Source: Kiritimatiellaceae bacterium (GTDB lineage Bacteria > Verrucomicrobiota > Kiritimatiellia > Kiritimatiellales > Tichowtungiaceae). Taken from it: a stretch of DNA of 64,000 bases. Position numbers and translations under genes: made by a program. The notes under the pieces were generated by a model. It searched no databases. It was not told the DNA's origin and saw only the letters and a program-made list of their open reading frames with translations. Below are positions 27,901 to 35,222 of this stretch, one piece after another (positions within the stretch are counted from its first letter, which is position 1; each line of letters begins with the position of its first letter). The stretch is from NCBI GenBank assembly GCA_013141415.1, contig JABFQY010000003.1, positions 62,001 to 126,000 of the forward strand. Direction: 5' to 3'.

Positions 27901-30542
27901 GCGACGCCATTGCCGTCGCCTGGACCCAACAGAGCGGCCCCGCAGTCACGCTCGGCGGCACGATTTACAACGCCACCTTCACCCCCACGGTCGCCGGCGT
28001 GTATGTCTTCGTATTCACCGCCACCGCCAACGGTGCTTCCGCCACCGACACCGCGACCATCACCGTAACCGCCACAAACTCGCTCTTCTGGGCGGGCGGC
28101 ATCGGCGACGCCAGCGGCAGCAGCGTGGATACCCGCAGTGCCACCGCCGCCAACCTTGCCGGCGTATGGAACGCGGCAAATCTGAATTGGAATCCGTCGA
28201 GTAGCGCCACCACCGGCTACCAGACGTGGAGCAACAACAGCATCGCCAGCATTAAATTGAGCGACGCGACCGCGAGCGTCACGCCCGACATCGAACTCGC
28301 GCAGGACATCACCGTCGCCGGATTGAATATCACCATCCCCGGCGGCGGCAGCGGAAGTCAGGCGTTCGACTGGTATTCCAGCGACAGTGCCAACCGAACC
28401 GTCACCCTCGCGCCGAACGCGCTGATCAATCTCACGTGGGGCGATGTCACTGATAATTTCCAGGTGCGCCCCGCCGAGTTCGTCGCCGGGCGCGGTGGTG
28501 TCATCCTCGCCGGTACCGGTGGTTTCACCCTCGACTGCAACACCAGCGGCGGCATCTTCCAGATCAACACCCCGATCGCCGTCAGCGGCAAAGTACAGGT
28601 CAACGGCGGTATCCTGCGCCTCAACTCCACCTCATCCTTGTTAAACGCCAGCAAGATCACCGTCCGCAGCCCCGGTGCCCGGCTCGACCCCTTCGCCGCC
28701 CCCGGCATAAACTTTTTCAGCGACACCGCCACGCTCGTGCTCGCCTGCGGCCAGTTCAGCATGCAATCCACCAACACTACCACAGCCTACAACGAGACCA
28801 TTGGCAGCATCGCGCTCGAAGGCACCGGCTGGATTAACAGCGACCCGCGTGCCTCCGCCGTCGCCACCGTGCAATCCACCCTTAACCTCGCCAGCGGTTT
28901 CACGCGGGGCGGCAACGGCCACGGCGTACTTGAATTCATTGACGGCACGAACACCGATGGCGGCCCCGGCTGCGCCAACGGCGTGCTCGTCACCGGCCAC
29001 GGCTTTGGCAACAACGCCTTCATCCCATACGGCATCGCGCAGGGTCGAGGTTACAACATCACCACCGCCACCGACCAAGGCACCGCTGCCAGCGTGCGTT
29101 TCCTCGCCACTGATGCCTCCGGAAAACTCGGCGTGGTGAACAGCACCGCCAGCAGTGCCGACCTCACCAATGCCGCGTGGCAGGGCTTCACCGCTACCAG
29201 CGACGTGCACCTCGAAGACCCCACCTTCGTCAACTCCCTCGCCGCCAACGCCACGATGCGCAGCCTCGCCATCGGGCGAAACACCACCGGCGCGCAGACC
29301 TTCGGGATGAATAGCAAACAACTCACTGTCGGCTCCCTTGCCTGGTCGCCCAACGCCGCCGTCAACCTCACCCTCGGCGTCAACGACGCCACCCGCGGCA
29401 CCCTCACCTCCACCGGCAGCGAGTTGTATCTCATCCATCACCGCGCTAACATCGCCGCCAATTCGAGCCTCATCATCAACAGCGTCATCTTTGGAAACAT
29501 GGATGTCATCTGCGCCGGTTCCACCGCGCAGATTCAGCTCAACACCGCCAGCACCTACACCGGACGCACCTTCGTTAACGGAAATATTCTCCAACTCAAC
29601 AGCACCGCCAGCCTCCCCAACACCAGCGAAATCAATCTCGCCAGCGGCTGCCAGCTCATCACCACCGCCACCAACCTCACCCTCGGCGGCGGCACCATCC
29701 AGAAACTTTCCGGCAGCGGCACCGTCCGGGCCGACACCCGCACCGTCAGCCTCGGCAGCAAAGCCACGCTCGCTCCCGGCAATCCGAACGCCAACGACAC
29801 GCTCACGTTCAACCTCACGTCCGGCAAACTTGACTTCGCCGCCGGCTCGAAACTCGCCCTCGATCTCGGCAGCGTGGCCGACAGCGACAAGATTGTTTTT
29901 ACCACCAGCGGCAACTGGCTCACGCAAAGCGGCCAGCCAACGCTCACGCTCGCGCTCGGCGCGGGATTTGATTACACGCAGACCTATCCGATATTCCAGG
30001 GCGTCACCACCGCCGGCTTCACCTTCGCCGCCATCACCGGCTACGACACCGCGCATTACGTCGCCACCATCACGCAGTCCGGCGACAGCTACCTGCTGAA
30101 CTTCGCGCCCGTCCCGGCCCTCATCGTCAACCTCCCCACCGGCTACGCGGCGTGGAGCGCCGGCATCGCGTGGAACGGCGCGGACAGCTCGCTCCTCGGC
30201 GCGCCCGCCGGCGATGGCATCGCCAACCTGATGAAATACGCGCTCGGCCTCAACCCTCTGACCAGCGGCTACCAAGGCCGCTTCCTCACCGGCTTTGCCA
30301 ACATGGCCAGTCAGACCTATCTCCAGCTCACCTACACCCGGCCCGAACCCGCACCTGCAAACGTCAGCTACCTCATCGAAGCCGCCAATGAACTGGCCCC
30401 ACCCGACTGGACCGAGAATGCCACGGTGGTAATTAGCAACACGGTGACCAACAACACCCGAACCATCACCGTCCGCGACCAATTTTCCACTGCCGAAAAA
30501 ACCAAACACTTCATGCGACTGAAAGTTACTGAAACACCATAA
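21915..30542 (+). CDS. Giant secreted multidomain protein with PKD, anchor-D, FG-GAP and beta-helix regions
   Basis: A 2875-residue protein with a signal peptide ending near 'TPLLAA' (about residue 49). Approximate domains: an unrecognised region at 50-560; PKD at 573-647 ('LAWDFGDGGTS'); four HYDIN/choice-of-anchor-D-like repeats at 868-1341; about seven FG-GAP/VCBS calcium-loop motifs of D-x-D-x-D-G-x-x-D type between 1367 and 1740; fibronectin III at 1758-1866; a cadherin-like domain at 1873-1962; a second PKD-like domain at 1965-2053; Gly/Asn/Thr-rich autotransporter-like beta-helix at 2056-2733; and a final module with 'NLMKYALGLNP' at 2744-2875. No PEP-CTERM or LPXTG anchor is seen. Probably extracellular or surface adhesion, or polymer binding. 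Codons ending in C (ACC, GCC, AAC, GGC) dominate far more than in neighbours. Confidence 0.85.
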   Translation: MKNVIKWVLPVCSCVIPALKCVRLQKSICRRSITFGCLLLLQATPLLAATIQNPYYTNQQWRVWMDDESPMTESINGTIQPPPVANRLYPDDVTSAEASAGLFVKMRTNDWPARKYAGFFDDHFSSRDGYHTRVESAWVGDNSNSISFKYGDATTAYRLIQSEGVYGSGLNVQTYGVMWENQSTTGQGDDQTDSAINAYYLEKDHFANVFRSGPSYSSYNESAGVERDDFQAYLPSYLNTHGASFGVSPLYTRILGAGGYLPVETKRKLLQNGLYASAMHYLFKASLPFQVEYGHHFRHRIHYWGYGINSETIDIAPDHYFDYALDIAEHYNPSLHMKNMIALAKRMTVAPPIALLSTVTILSGTNGYTGAPTAPRTAALIKQGAGQTVQVRVSTSACYDINGLPVDVRLELANGNPNTTIAKESGSNWLITVPDDADRPDGRTTILMIANNGIFDSNPAAITVSRFLTDGLSATNARLPHPVGARDTRVLAGTTKSYDLFTAANAPRAIDYLLWDGATATLDGNRIQLAPPLNATPATEGVVAVATDGLTGNGMKGTKLRYTIVNTLADIQANVTQGPPPLTVNFDGSASGDKNGGAVTLAWDFGDGGTSTSTSPSHTYTNPGIYVATLTATGPLGSDTAKRTIEVSPSSTAWPIVINNGWTKAGGIDPAVWTTVGSTVAAFSPYLKVTASPTEGSITSVTNLTLPAYAEFDFAYPLGYYNYIEFFGQRFGTLRPDPDATAGDRYPFAFEKMPHVAGTPSVPVAFITAGDDRTHRLRMFAEADPGHPGRMRITGRITTAFTDDSFSFDDLEIVDNKLRVIGQANAAVPSFELWRAQVWSPTGTPVTTPSLAIYDSTSTLISDDAVADASTSFTDDRSFGIAAAPGATLNKTFTIRNTGNDNLYLTGSPLVKIITAGQGFAISSLPPSTNLAPGAATTFTVTYTDTGALWSGTLLEIKTSDTNRTAYRFPVQAYGYTPPELEVRGHGLAITNGRALTYRADHTLFTNTEVGQSQTNTFNLFNIGTGELTLSNATLSGGGAAQFSIVKQPRASVGAFGSTALQISYHPAAAGTHTATLTVTNNDADEGVMTWIISGTATATAARDLRVSYNGNILTPGDLTPALTDGTDFGPTAIGASANHSFDLTALVGNVRITSATISGSTNFAIQQDPAWLVTGSRPTTLRIFYLPVAVATNTATLTLVTDDVSTPTMTFALSGEGQISPVMSVTGNGVAIASGDAVAQAGDFTDFGNIAKGIATSRSFVVKNTTANSTLVISGVTFSGANGGDLTATANFPLTLAFNQTATITLNWTPQGLGTRTATVGINDNSLTDNPYTFALAALATPYVVSTPVFPGVPGGLLRPNAAFADFDKDGDLDLALMGNDPNNIYYNTVGGPAVQSPSGVFRNDGANWTRVAVSTLLNLSDGDIAWSDIDNDGKLDVLAVGQTDNANSAIYNTTNGNAKFRSSAYAAIEHYNGSTFTQTYPGTIGGDSGIVAIGDYDNDGKDDFFTSGWAGIQYSVAEYVALYHNDGGRTYTMRTNGIPVEQYQAGEEWFESSRAEWFDMDRDGDLDLVVAGLYINPDNSFSYAAVVWLNNGNGTFTKGAQLTRSNVANKIQMAVADFDGDGDFDILISNDNATTPGSTLFLNDGTGTFTTGWTSSTLRFTCRPKAIDLDNDGDLDVLVTKYLGSGSDLGIRLLNNGTGTFTEDAAFTFPGIGDMAIALGDIDNNGTIDFFTSGRSANTGATATGLYQTPAASGTNAPPDYPTALTANVVGTNVTFNWTAPTDDTTPSAALTYRLRIGTAPGTDNIVSGLADLATGRRYVVAAGQFQQTSWHYTLTNGNYYVAVQAIDNNFAGGAWSPERIVTVGNITPPVNTAPVAVNDAISVSNKRNTLLDVLTNDTDAEAQALYLNIITQPATGGTVTRQGGFIRFNPTPDFNGTSTFTYTVTDGNLTSSPATVTLTVGDDYPPVANAGPDFTTAPNTLVTLNGTASDADGDAIAVAWTQQSGPAVTLGGTIYNATFTPTVAGVYVFVFTATANGASATDTATITVTATNSLFWAGGIGDASGSSVDTRSATAANLAGVWNAANLNWNPSSSATTGYQTWSNNSIASIKLSDATASVTPDIELAQDITVAGLNITIPGGGSGSQAFDWYSSDSANRTVTLAPNALINLTWGDVTDNFQVRPAEFVAGRGGVILAGTGGFTLDCNTSGGIFQINTPIAVSGKVQVNGGILRLNSTSSLLNASKITVRSPGARLDPFAAPGINFFSDTATLVLACGQFSMQSTNTTTAYNETIGSIALEGTGWINSDPRASAVATVQSTLNLASGFTRGGNGHGVLEFIDGTNTDGGPGCANGVLVTGHGFGNNAFIPYGIAQGRGYNITTATDQGTAASVRFLATDASGKLGVVNSTASSADLTNAAWQGFTATSDVHLEDPTFVNSLAANATMRSLAIGRNTTGAQTFGMNSKQLTVGSLAWSPNAAVNLTLGVNDATRGTLTSTGSELYLIHHRANIAANSSLIINSVIFGNMDVICAGSTAQIQLNTASTYTGRTFVNGNILQLNSTASLPNTSEINLASGCQLITTATNLTLGGGTIQKLSGSGTVRADTRTVSLGSKATLAPGNPNANDTLTFNLTSGKLDFAAGSKLALDLGSVADSDKIVFTTSGNWLTQSGQPTLTLALGAGFDYTQTYPIFQGVTTAGFTFAAITGYDTAHYVATITQSGDSYLLNFAPVPALIVNLPTGYAAWSAGIAWNGADSSLLGAPAGDGIANLMKYALGLNPLTSGYQGRFLTGFANMASQTYLQLTYTRPEPAPANVSYLIEAANELAPPDWTENATVVISNTVTNNTRTITVRDQFSTAEKTKHFMRLKVTETP

Positions 30543-30572
30543 TTTTGTCCCGGTAGTTTGAACTAATGTTCA

Positions 30573-31460
30573 TTAGTTACGTTCTCTGAAGATTACCTGC
30601 TTAATCGCTCTGATGTGTTCCGGTGTTGTGCCGCAGCATCCGCCGATGATGTTTGCGCCCGCCTCGATCAATCCGGAAACCTGCGCCGCCATCATTTCCG
30701 GAGTTTCCGGGAACGTATCGACACCGTTAATATTTCTGGGCAGACCGGCATTGGCGTGAACCAGAATCGGGGTTTCAGGTGCCGCGCCGCGCATCACTTT
30801 AACAATGTCGATCATGCGTTCGATCCCGTTGCCGCAATTAGTGCCGATAATATCCGCGCCGGCATCCAGCATGGCCTCTGCCGCCTGTTCGGGAGAAACA
30901 CCCATCATGGTGCGGTAATCACCGTTCACCGTCTGAGTAAATGTGAACGTGATGATTGCTTCACAGACGGAATTTTCTTTAACCGCCCTGACCGCGATTG
31001 CCGCCTCTTCGATGTCACTCATGGTTTCAATACAAATGGCATCCGCCCCGCCCTTTGCCAATGCAATCACCTGCTCCTTGAAGGAACTGTAGAGTTCGTC
31101 TTCGGTTACTTCTTCCATCACCAGCATCTTGCCCGTCGGGCCGATCGAAGCGATCACCCAATGGTCGGCACCGGCCGCTTCGCGCGAAAGCCGCGCCCCC
31201 GCCTCGTTAATTTCCACCGTGCGCTCTGCCAGACCGTAATGCGCCAGTTTAAAACGGCTTCCTCCGAATGTGTTGCTTTCCACCATATCTGCGCCGGAAT
31301 CGATGTAGCTCTGTGCGATGGCTCGCACATCATCGGGTCGCGTGATATTCCAAAGTTCGGGACACTCCCCCGGTTTGAGTCCTTTCTTCTGCAGGAACGT
31401 TCCCCACGCACCGTCTGATATCAGTACCTGTCCGTTTTTTACTGCATCAACAATTTTCAT
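30573..31460 (-). CDS. Homocysteine S-methyltransferase-family protein (BHMT/MetH N-domain-like)
   Basis: A 295-residue TIM-barrel methyltransferase. Zinc ligands are visible as the cysteine in 'GTNCGNG' and the Cys pair in 'IGGCCGTTPEHI'. 'LISDGAWGTFLQKKG' starts the domain. Family members move a methyl group to homocysteine, giving methionine, from betaine, S-methylmethionine or methylcorrinoid. The gene overlaps the RACo-like activator by 4 nt and is last in the methyl-transfer cluster, so it may accept methyl groups from the cluster's corrinoid protein. That role is inference. It is short, lacking any pterin- or cobalamin-binding domain of full MetH. Confidence 0.85.
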   Translation of the reverse strand: MKIVDAVKNGQVLISDGAWGTFLQKKGLKPGECPELWNITRPDDVRAIAQSYIDSGADMVESNTFGGSRFKLAHYGLAERTVEINEAGARLSREAAGADHWVIASIGPTGKMLVMEEVTEDELYSSFKEQVIALAKGGADAICIETMSDIEEAAIAVRAVKENSVCEAIITFTFTQTVNGDYRTMMGVSPEQAAEAMLDAGADIIGTNCGNGIERMIDIVKVMRGAAPETPILVHANAGLPRNINGVDTFPETPEMMAAQVSGLIEAGANIIGGCCGTTPEHIRAIKQVIFRERN

Positions 31461-33100
31461 AACTGCTCCATGGTTTTAGGGAATTCATCCGGATCAAGAT
31501 TCGGAAGTGCCAGCGCATCAATAAATCGGTTTTCAAATTCATTGGTTTCCGCCAGATGGCAGGCGCCGGGCAGTTTCGCAATCCGGTGCAGTTCTTCCCA
31601 GACGCCGCCCGCACCGAGTGCGGCATAGGCACCGGCCAGCGAGCCGTTGCCGATTACATCATATTTTTCGAGCGGAATTTCCGGAAGCAGGCCGATGGTT
31701 ATGGCATTTTGAATCCGCAGGTGCGCAGCAAAACCGCCCGCCAGCACCAGCCGCTCTACGTCGCTCATTCGGTGCCCGCTGCGCTCGATCAATGTTCGGA
31801 TTCCGGCATACACTGCGGCTTTGGCTTTCAAAATCTGTGAGACATCAAACTCCGTAATCAGAATATCCGGCGCGTCTGTAATCCGGCAGGCGTTGACGTT
31901 CATTCCATGGCAATCCAGTTGCACTAGGCGTCCGGCGGCGCGCAGACGGTCCAGATCGAACCGGCCCATACTGTTCAGCAATCCCGTTTGCAGCGCCGAT
32001 GCGATAAAATCAACCGCCGCGCTGCCGCATAGACCGGTCGCCGGGGTTCCGCCAATTGTTTCGACTTCAATCGAATCGTCCGGCTGGCAGACAATTTTTT
32101 CAATCACACCGGTATCGGCGCGACAGCCGTGCAGCAGACCCGCACCTTCGAAGGCCGGGCCGGCGGCGGTCGCTGTGGCTATCAGCTTTCCGTGATCGTT
32201 TAAAACAATTTCGCCGTTGGTGCCGATGTCCACGATCAGTTCCAGCCGGTCATTGGATAGTTCTGCGATGTAGAGATCGGAAACAATATCGCCGCCGACA
32301 TATCCGGCGATGGCGGGCACGGTGCGAACGCGGGCGTTCTGACAATTGGTCAGGCCGATTTCCGGTGCGGCGTGCTCGCTGAAAACTTTAGTCAACGGCT
32401 CAAATGGAATTGTACCGATACTCAGCGCCGAAAGACCGAGCGCCAAATGACTCATCACCGTGTTGCCGGAAAAAACGATTTTGGTCACCCGGTTTAATGA
32501 TTGGGAACTTTGGGCGGCCAGTTTTCCAAACATCGGAATAAGCGTCTCGCTGACGATCAGTCGCTGAAGTTTTTTCAGATTCGTATCTTCACAGCAAAGA
32601 GCGATGCGCGAGGCGATATTGTCGGCCAGTTCGATCTGCCGGTTATAGGCCGACTCGCGCGCCAGAATCCTGCCGGTTGAAAGTTCAACGAGAATCGCGG
32701 CAACCGTGGTCGTGCCGATGTCCACTGCAATGCCCAGTTCTCCGGCGCGGGTTTCTGAACCATGAAACAGGTTTTTTCGTGTGGCGTAAAAATCAGCGGA
32801 AGAGCACGCGCCGATTTTAAGCAGCGAGCGCTTGGGTATCTTGATTCGTGCCGAGTCACAGAGAACAGTTGTTTTGCAGGCCCGCGCTTCAAGAGTCTGC
32901 CCGTGTGCCACGGTTATCTCTTTTTCGCTAATGCGATAGCGCCCCGCCCCAAGCTCTACAAAGCATCCTTTGCAGGCTCCCTGCCCGCCGCACTGCATGT
33001 TGAGAGGAAACCCGGCTTCTGCCGCCAGTTCAGACAAAAAAACTCCGCTGCGGTTTTTCACCGCAGCACTGCATTCGTTTGAACTAAAGCGGACTGACAT
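31457..33100 (-). CDS. Corrinoid reductive activator (RACo-like, 2Fe-2S plus ASKHA ATPase)
   Basis: A 547-residue protein. An N-terminal plant-type ferredoxin domain carries C37-x5-C43-x2-C46 and a fourth Cys at about 75. A linker follows, then a large ASKHA-fold domain with 'VDIGTTTVAAILVEL', 'VDIGTNGEIVL' and 'VLAGGFAAHLRI'. In acetogens and methanogens such proteins use ATP to reduce inactive Co(II) corrinoid back to Co(I). Its place directly in a cluster with MtaB, MtaC and MtaA-like proteins supports that role. It is cytoplasmic. It starts 9 nt from the stop of the MtaA-like gene, so one transcript is likely. Confidence 0.92.
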   Translation of the reverse strand: MSVRFSSNECSAAVKNRSGVFLSELAAEAGFPLNMQCGGQGACKGCFVELGAGRYRISEKEITVAHGQTLEARACKTTVLCDSARIKIPKRSLLKIGACSSADFYATRKNLFHGSETRAGELGIAVDIGTTTVAAILVELSTGRILARESAYNRQIELADNIASRIALCCEDTNLKKLQRLIVSETLIPMFGKLAAQSSQSLNRVTKIVFSGNTVMSHLALGLSALSIGTIPFEPLTKVFSEHAAPEIGLTNCQNARVRTVPAIAGYVGGDIVSDLYIAELSNDRLELIVDIGTNGEIVLNDHGKLIATATAAGPAFEGAGLLHGCRADTGVIEKIVCQPDDSIEVETIGGTPATGLCGSAAVDFIASALQTGLLNSMGRFDLDRLRAAGRLVQLDCHGMNVNACRITDAPDILITEFDVSQILKAKAAVYAGIRTLIERSGHRMSDVERLVLAGGFAAHLRIQNAITIGLLPEIPLEKYDVIGNGSLAGAYAALGAGGVWEELHRIAKLPGACHLAETNEFENRFIDALALPNLDPDEFPKTMEQL

Positions 33101-33109
33101 GGCAACAGA

Positions 33110-34171
33110 TTATACACCGCATGACATCATAGCGTCCACCTTGCGCTTAATGATCTCTTCATGACCGGGCACACTCAGCACATCACATTCGGTGCCCATA
33201 ATGAAGGGATGCCCGGCTTTTTTCATATTCGTGATCAATTCGCGGGTCATGCGCTCAATGTCGGCAACGCTGACGGCTTCGTCGGAATAAAACTTCTTAG
33301 ACGGCAGGTTGCCATAGAGCACGATGTCTTTTGAAACCAGCGTGGCGTCTTCCCAGAGTGTGCGGGAACAGCCCAGGCTGAGCATGACCGGCTTCAGCCG
33401 GTTGAACGATTTGACCATGCCGTCGGTCAGTTCGCCGCAGTCGTGGAAGATTAAATCCACGCCCAACTCATCGAGCCGCGCTTTGATTTTTAGATTCGGC
33501 TCCATCACAAAACGCTCAAACACATCGGACCCTTCGGCCAGCTGGTTGGGAGAAAAAAAGACCAGATTGGCTGCTGGCTCACAGACGATAATGGCTTTTG
33601 CACCAGCCTTGGCCTGCTCCGTCAGGTAGCGGAGAATGATCTGCGTCGAAAGCTCCATCACACATTCCAGCATCGCCACATCATCTTCTTCTTCAGCGGT
33701 CAGGCCGGTGCCTGCCATGAAAACCGGCGTGATCGGGTCGCTCAGCATTTTGGTCATCAGCGAAAACGGACCAATTCCCATGCCCAGCGCAATGATTCCA
33801 TCCTGTTTTTCACGCTCCGCCACGTAGCGCACCGCGTCGCAGGTGGCCTTCATGCGCGGAATCATAAATGGCGCGGTGCAGACTTTTTCAACGGCGTCGC
33901 TTTCCGGCAGATTTTCAAAGTGAAATTTTTCACGCTCTTCGGCCGGTACGCCGAGAATCGCCAGGATCGCATCCTTTTCCAACGTCAGATCCATCAGCGG
34001 AATCGCCAGCGGACTTTTATAGTAGTGCGCGGCTTCAACCATCACGGCACCGAGCTGGTCACCATGATGAATAATGGTTCCATGATCTGCCTTCGTGTGA
34101 AGAACCAAATGGGTTCCGATCGGGAGTCGAAGGCCGCATTCTGCCAGATTGAGATAAAATTGTCTTTGCAT
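33110..34171 (-). CDS. MtaA-like methylcorrinoid methyltransferase (UroD family)
   Basis: A 353-residue UroD-superfamily protein with the MtaA-type zinc motif H243-D-C245 ... C268 ('IFHDCGELTD', 'LSLGCSRTL'). In methanogens MtaA moves the methyl from methyl-MtaC to coenzyme M. Bacteria without coenzyme M use relatives that methylate tetrahydrofolate, and the acceptor here is not decidable from sequence. The ATG at 34171 has AAAGGAA upstream. The frame up to 34270 was rejected. A 136-nt A+T-rich gap with the perfect palindrome AATAGCGCTATT (34270-34281) precedes it, so it may have its own promoter. Confidence 0.85.
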   Translation of the reverse strand: MQRQFYLNLAECGLRLPIGTHLVLHTKADHGTIIHHGDQLGAVMVEAAHYYKSPLAIPLMDLTLEKDAILAILGVPAEEREKFHFENLPESDAVEKVCTAPFMIPRMKATCDAVRYVAEREKQDGIIALGMGIGPFSLMTKMLSDPITPVFMAGTGLTAEEEDDVAMLECVMELSTQIILRYLTEQAKAGAKAIIVCEPAANLVFFSPNQLAEGSDVFERFVMEPNLKIKARLDELGVDLIFHDCGELTDGMVKSFNRLKPVMLSLGCSRTLWEDATLVSKDIVLYGNLPSKKFYSDEAVSVADIERMTRELITNMKKAGHPFIMGTECDVLSVPGHEEIIKRKVDAMMSCGV

Positions 34172-34307
34172 GGAGTTCCTTTCTGTATGATCGAAACCTA
34201 ATACAAAGCAGAAGTGACAGATAGGAAGTGCCGGTAATTTATATGACGATATTGCCGACAACTCACACAAATAGCGCTATTAACGGTTATTAATGTAACT
34301 ATTTTGC

Positions 34308-35222
34308 TTAACGAACCAGACAGGAATTAATCCGTCGGGAAAACCGGTCATCCGCGCCAATCCATTCGGCGGCGGAACGTGCAGTAGCGGCAGTCGGAAC
34401 CGCATTGACGTGTCCGCCGGCAATCTCCAGACGCTGCCAGCCCTGATCGGTCTGAAACACTCCTTTAAAGCGATCCAGCTGATGTGCTGTCGCTTCAAGC
34501 AGCACGAGAAGTTCAGCGAGCTGAAACGTGCCGTCTGCGCAAAATGTTCCGGCCAGCGGGATATTTGCATGATGATGAGAATGTTCCGGCGGAGAAATTA
34601 TATGTCCACGCAGTTCAAAAAGTTCCGGCGGCAGTTCGCCGTGTGACGTTTTAATCACTTTAAGTTTCGCCGGCTTCCACTGTTCCATACATTGGAAAAA
34701 TTGTTCGACCGCTTCCGGCGGCGCAAGGTCGCAGCGGTTGGCGACAATAATATCGGCGCAGTCAGCCAGCCGGTTCCAGTACGGAATCAGTTTCAGGCTG
34801 GCCGGTCGGGCCTTCGCCGGGTCAAACAGCACAATGACCGGCGCAACTTCGAAGCCACACTTCGGCGCGGCATCGTGAAGCATTTCCAGAAGCGGATCAA
34901 TCAGCGCGATCCCGCTCGGTTCGATGATAATCCGTTCAACCTCAGGCCGAGCGCAAAGAATTTTAAGCGCAGGCAGCAGTTGTGCGACCGATGTACAGCA
35001 GAGACAACCGCCAGGTACATTTTCCACGCTCAATTTGGCCGAACCGCCTGCTTCAGCAATGAAGGAAGCGTCGTAGCCGGTTTTACCGAAATCATTGACG
35101 ATGACCGCTGTGAATTGCGATGACTGCGCAACAAACCGTCGGATCGCTGTAGTTTTTCCGACTCCCAGCGATCCGGCAATCAAGTGACATGGAAGCGCCT
35201 GTGCTTTACGCGTCGATTCCAT
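34308..35222 (-). CDS. CobW/COG0523-family GTPase (metal chaperone-like)
   Basis: A 304-residue G3E GTPase with Walker A 'GSLGVGKTT' near residue 18, the metal-binding 'GGCLCC' (C-x-C-C) motif near residue 72, 'NRCDLAP' as G4, and a His-rich stretch ('PPEHSHHHAN') before the C-terminal CobW domain. Such proteins deliver Zn or Co to client enzymes. Overlapping mtaB by 17 nt and placed before the MtaA-like zinc enzyme, it may load metal into the cluster's methyltransferases. The client is inference. Confidence 0.87.
   Translation of the reverse strand: MESTRKAQALPCHLIAGSLGVGKTTAIRRFVAQSSQFTAVIVNDFGKTGYDASFIAEAGGSAKLSVENVPGGCLCCTSVAQLLPALKILCARPEVERIIIEPSGIALIDPLLEMLHDAAPKCGFEVAPVIVLFDPAKARPASLKLIPYWNRLADCADIIVANRCDLAPPEAVEQFFQCMEQWKPAKLKVIKTSHGELPPELFELRGHIISPPEHSHHHANIPLAGTFCADGTFQLAELLVLLEATAHQLDRFKGVFQTDQGWQRLEIAGGHVNAVPTAATARSAAEWIGADDRFSRRINSCLVR

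Noticed and set aside
26112-27929. Long minus-strand frames (605 and 622 residues) opposite the giant gene
   Set aside because: High C-ending codon use leaves the opposite strand free of stops. The predicted proteins are Gly/Val/Ala-rich shadows without domains.
22000-30500. CRISPR or tandem DNA repeats in the giant gene
   Set aside because: The similarity is at protein level only (FG-GAP and anchor-D modules). No regular DNA repeat with spacers is visible.
30573-31460. Full-length MetH methionine synthase
   Set aside because: Only the homocysteine domain is present. Pterin, cobalamin and activation domains are missing.
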